Assembly: GCF_025698545.1 (NCBI RefSeq)
Contig: NC_068565.1
Span: 2,356,001-2,420,000 of the forward strand
Source of the DNA: Gossypium raimondii
Taxonomy: Eukaryota; Streptophyta; Magnoliopsida; Malvales; Malvaceae
Direction: 5' to 3'
Length of the DNA: 64,000 bases
Position numbers and translations under genes: made by a program. The stretch's first letter is position 1, and each line of letters opens with the position of its first letter. The notes under the pieces were generated by a model. That model ran no database searches, was not told the DNA's origin, and worked only from the letters and a program-made list of their open reading frames with translations. Positions 57,842 to 64,000 of the stretch are shown here, in pieces.

Positions 57842-60800
57842 ATGGGAATTTCACCGGCGGAAAGCGGAAGTCCCGAAAAGGAGCAGCAAGCCGCTGGAGT
57901 GGGGATTCTCCTTCAAATTATGATGCTCGTCCTTTCATTCGTCCTCGGCCATGTCCTTCGCCGTCACAAGTTCTACTATCTCCCTGAGGCCAGCGCTTCT
58001 TTGCTTATCGGTTAGTCAATTTGGATAATTTCCTTCTTCATTTATCTTTATATATCTTGACGCTTTAGCTTCCTTCGTCACGAAATGATCGTCTTTCTAC
58101 CAGGTTTAATTGTTGGTGGACTTGCTAACATCTCCAACACTGAAACAAGCATCAGGTCCTTCATTTCTTTCCCCATTATTGTTATTATATATATATATAT
58201 ATATTGTTTTGTTTGTTCTTTGTTTTCCATTTCGATCTTGTTTGATATAAAATTGGCAAACCGTGAATTTCATCGTATCTTATTCCTTTGGCAGGGCGTG
58301 GTTCAATTTCCATGAGGAATTCTTCTTCCTATTTCTCTTACCTCCAATAATCTTATATCCTTAAAACCTATGATTGCTAGTTTCTATTTATCACTCTAGG
58401 ATACCTCATTGATTGTGTTTCTTAACTACCTTTTCTGTTTCGGGCACTCAATCAGGTTTCAGCTTATCAGCTGTAAGTAGTAGTATTATGCATTACACTC
58501 TTCGAGTTTTGCATGGTTGATCTCTCTGTTAATTGTCACCTCGTTTTGCCCCCTTTTGCAGAAACCCTTTTTCTCTAACTTTGGAGCCATTGTCACATTT
58601 GCTATTTTAGGGACTTTTATAGCTTCAGTTGTTACAGGAGTTTTAGTGTGAGTACTCTTAATTATAAAAAAAAAAAAAAAGAAGCCAAAAAACAAACCAG
58701 TCTGTTCTTTTTTTCCCCCTCACTGCCTTGTATAATCTAGCCGCATATGTACAGCTATCTTGGTGGTCGCATGTACATCATGTACGGACTTCCTTTTGTT
58801 GAATGCCTAATGTTTGGTGCTCTTATATCAGCAACCGACCCTGTTACTGTTCTTTCCATATTTCAGGTCAGGTTTTTATGCTACCATCCTGGCTATTTAT
58901 TGTGGGAGGGTGAGGTTAAATGAAAACATAGCTATACTATGATACATGTCGTACAACTAGTCCAACACCAAATATGAAAATTTGTGAAGGTCTATTGTAT
59001 TGCAATAATTTCTATGATCAGAAACAATAATAATATTCACATCAAATTGTGCTTCTTCCATGCTGCTGCCAAGACACATGTACTTCTTGAAGTATCATTA
59101 TACCTTTTGTTTCTGTATTCTTAATTTAGAAAAGTGATTTAACTGAGATTAACTTAGGCTCCATTTGGTTTCTTCTTTTGCTTCTTTCGTTTTGCCATTT
59201 GAATTTGCTTCCCGATAAGTATATAAAAGGCAAAAAATAAATAGAGAAAGCAAAACAAATTATGGTTATTAGTGAACAAATAAGTATATGCAACACCATA
59301 TCTAACATAATTGTTTTGTCAAGAATAATCATGCATTTTATTCCCCGAAAAATTTTAAAAACTTATTTTTCAATTATCAAAAGTATTAGTATTTTCTATA
59401 GTGTTGGATTCGGCCTTTTCTCTCTTTTTCTTCCAAAAGCAAAAACGAAACTGGATCCTAATAATATATATAACAGTGAAGCAACTTTTTTTTTCAGTTG
59501 CAAACATGTGGACCTTTACCTTCCAAAAGAAAAGTCTTAGATATACTCTCTTTCCCTTAAATATCTTGCTCTGTAATTGCTTAGCTGCTTAAGTTTTGCA
59601 AATACTTATGGTAACCTAAACCTTCTATTGCTACTGATTCTTTGAAGGTCTTTTGTTGTTTCCTTTTACTAATCCATCGCTTAACTGGACTTTCATTAAT
59701 TTTAATGAAATGTCAGTTTGTAGTTATACAGAGATTTCTGAGTGTCTGTGTTGTAGTGTCTAAGCGGTAAAAGCAACAAACCATCCCATTTCAACTTTTA
59801 GACCTTGTATCCATGTATGATGATCTTAATTGCAGGAACTTGGCACTGATACGAACCTTTATGCTTTGGTGTTTGGAGAATCTGTTTTAAATGATGCTGT
59901 AAGTTTTTCTAGCATGCTATTGATGGTTTCTTGTTTCTCGTATTTAACATCTTACATGTGCATGCACGTTATTTACTGGGTGAATTGGTTCTTTATGTAG
60001 ATGGCAATATCTTTGTACAGGTATGTGAAGTACTTGTTGTCCTCTGTGATTTGATTGTTTAGTTTCGTTTTTGAGTTAAAACGTTGTTTGCCTATGCAGG
60101 ACAATGTCCATTGTAAGAAAGCATGCATCATCTGCGCAAAACTTCTTTATGGTGATTTTTAGGTTTCTCGAGACCTTTGTTGGCTCTATGTCTGCAGGTT
60201 TGTCTTAACCTTTGGTCTTACTGAGTGAATTTCTCTTATGCTATAATCTACTTACTAATTAATCTTTTTAATTGGAAAAAGAAAAGGAACATTGTTTTCT
60301 TATGCTTCATGATGCAAGTGAATACATTGCTATTCTACCATTCAGGAAATGGAGAATGCATTATTTTCTTTGGGTCCAAAATAGGACAAATTGAAAAAGA
60401 AAAGACAATTCAATCTAAATTTTTCAGTGCAGTTATTTTCTATTAACTTATGATTAAAATTCTACCCATTACATACTTGTATGTCCTTTTAATCACAATC
60501 ACGAAGATGCTTTCCTTGTTGCTCTGCAGGTGTTGGAGTTGGATTTGTTTCTGCTCTAATATCCTTTCTGATTGACTTTATATTCATATACCATGTTTGA
60601 TGCTATAAATTACAAGCTATTACTTTTACCTTTAAACCTTAACTCCAAGAACCTCTTTAAGTATGCTGGATTAGATGTTGACAAGTAAGTACTGCATTTG
60701 CATCTTTTGGTTCCTTCATCAAACTTCTTAGCATAAAAACTTCTGAAATTCCCTGACACATCTTTTGACATGCTCTTCTCAGTCTTCAAAACTTGGAGTG

Positions 60801-62994
60801 CTGTCTTTTTGTTCTTTTTCCTTATTTCTCGTAAGCAATTTTATGGCCCTATATATTCTCTGTTTTCCTACATTTTATATTTAATGGATTCATGGCACAG
60901 TTATGAAAACATCTTGCCTTTCTAGGTACATGCTTGCGGAAGGACTTGGCCTCTCTGGTATCTTGTCAATATTGTTCACAGCAATTGTAAGTGAACTTGT
61001 TATGCTGATTGAGTAGTAGAACAATGCAAGCTGATGCAGCATGATGAACTTTTTCTTTGTTTTAGGTGATGAAGCACTACAGTTACTCAAATTTGTCAGA
61101 AAATTCTCAGCAATTTGTATCTGATTTTTTTCACTTAATCTCATCACTGGCTGAGACTTTTACGTAAGAGAGTCATCTTTATGTGATATGACCTGATTTA
61201 ACTTCGTCCATGTGATACCTTCCCATTTTGACGATTGATTCTTTTTTCAATGTTCCAGATTTATTTACATGGGTTTTGATATTGCCATGGAAAAGCACAG
61301 CTGGTCGCATTTGGGGTTTATCTTTTTCTCAATTGTATCCTTGTTAATTATTATTATTATTACAGCTTCTGAACTTAGGTTTAGTGGCTGTATTGAATTT
61401 CAGCGTCATTGTTATTCCTTTACTTTCTTCATAATCACGTCAGTTATTTATTGTAGTTGCCAGGTAAATGAGATTTATTGGTCTTTCAGTTTTTAAATCA
61501 TATATTATTGAGGGACCATGAGTAGAATAATTAATGCAGTTGTGTAATTGAATCTTTAGGGCAGCCAACGTCTTTTCTTGTGCATATCTGGTCAATTTGG
61601 TTCGTCCTGTCCATAGGCAAATACCTTTAAAACACCAAAAAGCACTTTGGTACAGTGGTAAGAAAAATCATACTTACATCATAGTTGATTTTATACCTTC
61701 CCAAAATACTAAATTATTATTAACTTGGTTAGGACTTCGAGGAGCAATGGCGTTTGCCCTTGCTCTGCAATCTGTTCATGATCTTCCAGAAGGACGTGGT
61801 CAGATTATATTCACTGCAACAACTGCCATAGTTGTTTTGTCGGTATGATTGAAGAACCTTTAAATTAACAAACTATTGTACTGGGAAATAATTTCAATTT
61901 TATCTTTTGTAAGTCCTAAAATTTGCTTATCCATTCCACGCTCATTGCTTAGATCTGAGGGCAGTAGTTATTTACAAGTCGCTGTTTCATTTCTTTCGAA
62001 AATATTCAACTACCTGCTGGAGAGAACTTGAAAGTATAATTTCTCTTTTTCCTCTTCCTCCCATTATTTGGGGAGAAAATTGGCATTTCCTAAGCAAAAT
62101 AATGAACTGAATTAGTTTACTACACTAATTATTCTACCTTCTGCAATCAGCATGCACCTGAACAATGAAGTGGTAGCTGAGTCTTTATTGCTTTAAACTG
62201 CGAAAAGAGTAGTTGATGTGATTGGTTTCTACTTCCTTTACTCGTGGTTTTATTCTAGTAAAATGTGGTGTCAAATTATGCTACTTTTGGCGCACTGCAC
62301 TCTGATGGTTCACTAAAAAATTCAGTATCGTCTTTGCAATATAATCTTCATCCTCCGGAGTGGATAACCTACAAAAGACTGTTGGAGTTAGAATTTTATA
62401 AATTTTGCTAATATAATCATCTCGTAGTACTTATGGAAATATTTCAGTTTTATTCTGCTATTAGAGTGTTTAGACTAGCCGTCATCTTGGTTTGGTGGTT
62501 TATAATGGTTCGTTACCATATTGAAAGGTATGTTCCTAATTGGAGCTACTGTTAATCTAAGGTGAGATCTTGCATGGCCAGTGTAATGCGCATAGCTGAA
62601 TCATCTGGATATACTCGTTTGAAGAGTTCTAAATGCTCCACAGTTTGAATGTTGTAATTGATACTTATCCTTCCAGTAACTGTTTATATTTTCCCGAAAT
62701 GTCACAGGTTTTGTTAATTGGAGGTTCAACAGGGACGATGCTAGAAGCTCTGCATGTTATCGGAGATAGCCATGACGGTCACTTAGGTGAAGTAAGTTTC
62801 AATCGTTTCTAGCAATGTCGCATAAACTTTTTATATGCCGACTTACCAAGTTATGTTTTCAACACAAAAAGTTAAATTTAATCCAATGCTTACTTTGCTA
62901 TTTGAACTGTTCAAATTGATGATAACCAAGTAAAGATGTTGAAATAGGAAATTGCTGCTGCCTTCATGAGGGTGGTTGTGTTTTGTTGTGAATT

Positions 62995-63036
<42 letters not shown>

Positions 63037-63716
63037 AGAAAACCCGGTGTAAACACAAGTAATTTTATTTTCGGTAGTACTGATCAATGACTTCATTGCA
63101 GAGCTTTGATGTTAATAATGGCTATGTTGCTCCATCTTTTAAGAAAGATGGAACATCCGGAAACGGAATAAAGATGAAACTGAAAGAATTCCACAAAAGG
63201 TAACATGTAGATTTTTTTTATTTTTTATTTACTTTCAGTAATATATGGATTATGCTCTAATTTACAAAAATTAAGAAGTTAGTCCCTCTACTTTACAAAA
63301 ACTAAGTTACTTTAATTGTTAATAAACACATGAATTTAAAATGTTGATTTTTTGCATATAAAGTACTGAACTGTTGAATTTAAGGACAACTGGACTAACC
63401 GAGTTCTGACAGATTAAACTAGAATCACTAACTTCTCAGTTTTTGTAAAGGGATGAAAATTCAAAGTTAGACCATGAAGTAATCATCTAATTTCTTTCAT
63501 TTATTGAATTAAAAAAACACCATTTATGGCCTTGCAGAACATCATCATTCACTGCATTAGATAGGAATTACCTCACTCCATTTTTCACTAGCCAGAATGA
63601 AGATGATGAGGAAGAAGAAGGTAAATTTAATTTAAATTCTTTTTATTTTATGTTATTTACATCTATGCTTTAATCACTTTTCTTTTTCAGAAGCTTTATT
63701 AGATGAGCGGATTTAG
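57842..63716 (+). CDS. NHX5/6: Endosomal Na+(K+)/H+ antiporter, NHX5/NHX6 type, 22 exons, 515 aa
   Basis: Exons: 57842-58010, 58104-58155, 58295-58354, 58448-58472, 58562-58647, 58755-58866, 59836-59898, 60001-60020, 60100-60197, 60530-60558, 60653-60684, 60783-60830, 60926-60986, 61066-61163, 61259-61334, 61445-61464, 61560-61657, 61733-61842, 62708-62791, 63102-63199, 63538-63620 and 63691-63716. All join in frame. The carrier exchanges K+/Na+ for H+ in Golgi/trans-Golgi and prevacuolar membranes and sets their pH. Conserved marks: [12 protein letters not shown] (83-94, amiloride-binding motif), SATDPV (156-161), GESVLND (182-188, with the D188 of the transport core) and [12 protein letters not shown]. 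The C-terminus is hydrophilic and ends in an acidic EDDEEEEE run. It lacks the long vacuolar-type N-terminus, so it is the endosomal class. Three introns have U12-type signals. Confidence 0.95.
58355..58447 (+). other. U12-type AT-AC intron (NHX intron 3)
   Basis: The 93-bp intron starts ATATCCTTAA and ends GGGCAC. A branch-site-like TTTCTTAACTAC lies about 25 bases before the end. The reading frame forces these borders: exon 3 ends ...CCAATAATCTT and exon 4 starts TCAATCAGG, giving PPIIFQSGFS. No GT...AG alternative keeps the protein. Confidence 0.88.
60559..60652 (+). other. U12-type AT-AC intron (NHX intron 10)
   Basis: The 94-bp intron begins ATATCCTTT, a perfect U12 AT-AC donor, and ends AAGAAC. 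Branch site ACCTTAACTCC is about 11 bases before the end. The join gives [18 protein letters not shown], as in the family. Confidence 0.92.
61335..61444 (+). other. Probable U12-type GT-AG intron (NHX intron 15)
   Basis: The 110-bp intron begins GTATCCTTG, which fits the U12 GT-AG donor. It ends CACGTCAG. ATTCCTTTACT, one base off the U12 branch consensus, lies about 21 bases upstream of the end. The join gives FFSI|LFIVVARAAN after a 20-bp exon 16. Confidence 0.75.
62998..63034. repeat. (TA)n microsatellite in NHX intron 19
   Basis: An uninterrupted alternating TA run of about 37 bases, likely length-polymorphic. Confidence 0.9.
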
Positions 63717-64000
63717 GGGAGGGTTTCTTGGCCAATAGATAAGTGTCCTCAAATGCTCTGCTACAAAGGAAACTAACTTCTGGTACATAGAGATGAAATT
63801 TTCAATGCATTTTGGGTGTGGAGGAAACATTGAGTTACTCATATTATCATTCCTTATTAATCTGCCAAGTTATATTAAAATTTTGAGTTCATAGGAGAGA
63901 ATGCATAAATTTAATGTTTGTTGAGATTTACTTTATTGTTTAAAATATTAATTTTTATATTAAGTTTATATCTAAGAAGATAAATTTAGCCCCATTCGAT
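63717..64000 (+). other. NHX 3' flank
   Basis: Probably 3' untranslated sequence. AATAAA-like signals are weak (TTAATTT, TTAATC). No further gene begins before the window ends. Confidence 0.4.

Overview
This window is nuclear DNA of a flowering plant, a eudicot. Genes have many exons split by AT-rich introns with GT...AG borders. Intergenic DNA is very AT-rich and full of short inverted-repeat transposons, tRNA-derived SINE-like repeats and a decayed Copia element. Several repeat families resemble ones I associate with cotton (Gossypium, Malvaceae). That genus call is recognition from memory, not a computed match.

I rebuilt seven protein genes exon by exon; every junction keeps frame. In order they are: a C19-type gibberellin 2-oxidase (+, 472-4866); a YTH-domain m6A reader of the ECT family (-, 16082-13633); a receptor-like/cytoplasmic Ser/Thr kinase with one N-terminal membrane anchor (-, 21977-20056); a triose-phosphate/nucleotide-sugar translocator-family carrier (+, 33672-37256); mitochondrial pyruvate dehydrogenase kinase (+, 40462-43985); a 70-residue conserved plant protein of unknown function (+, 51574-52595); and an endosomal Na+/H+ antiporter of the NHX5/NHX6 class (+, 57842-63716, 22 exons). 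They are unrelated housekeeping, hormone and signalling genes, each with its own promoter, and do not form a pathway cluster.

The most unusual structure is at 8.0-14.0 kb. The last ECT exon, its 3' flank and a decayed chloroplast ribosomal protein S1 pseudogene lie in a 2.7 kb near-perfect inverted duplication around a 0.5 kb spacer. The distal arm starts with a short ECT exon-4 fragment in the opposite sense, so the junction is rearranged. Read-through of ECT would make a long hairpin RNA matching its own 3' end.

Other notable points: the NHX gene has two AT-AC and one GT-AG intron with U12-type signals; the kinase 5' leader intron carries two tandem SINE-like units with pol III A/B boxes; two copies of one MITE flank the GA2ox gene; several hAT-like MITEs are present, one with a perfect 8-bp target duplication; and five copies of a second tRNA-like repeat family include two lacking the B-box segment.

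The 23.4-33.0 kb and 44.0-57.8 kb stretches are repeat-rich and almost gene-free: a truncated Copia element (27951-31168), MITEs, inverted repeats and sequence I could not identify. Apart from the small 70-residue gene I saw no other real coding gene there. I found no CRISPR array, rRNA gene, intact tRNA gene or virus-like gene set.
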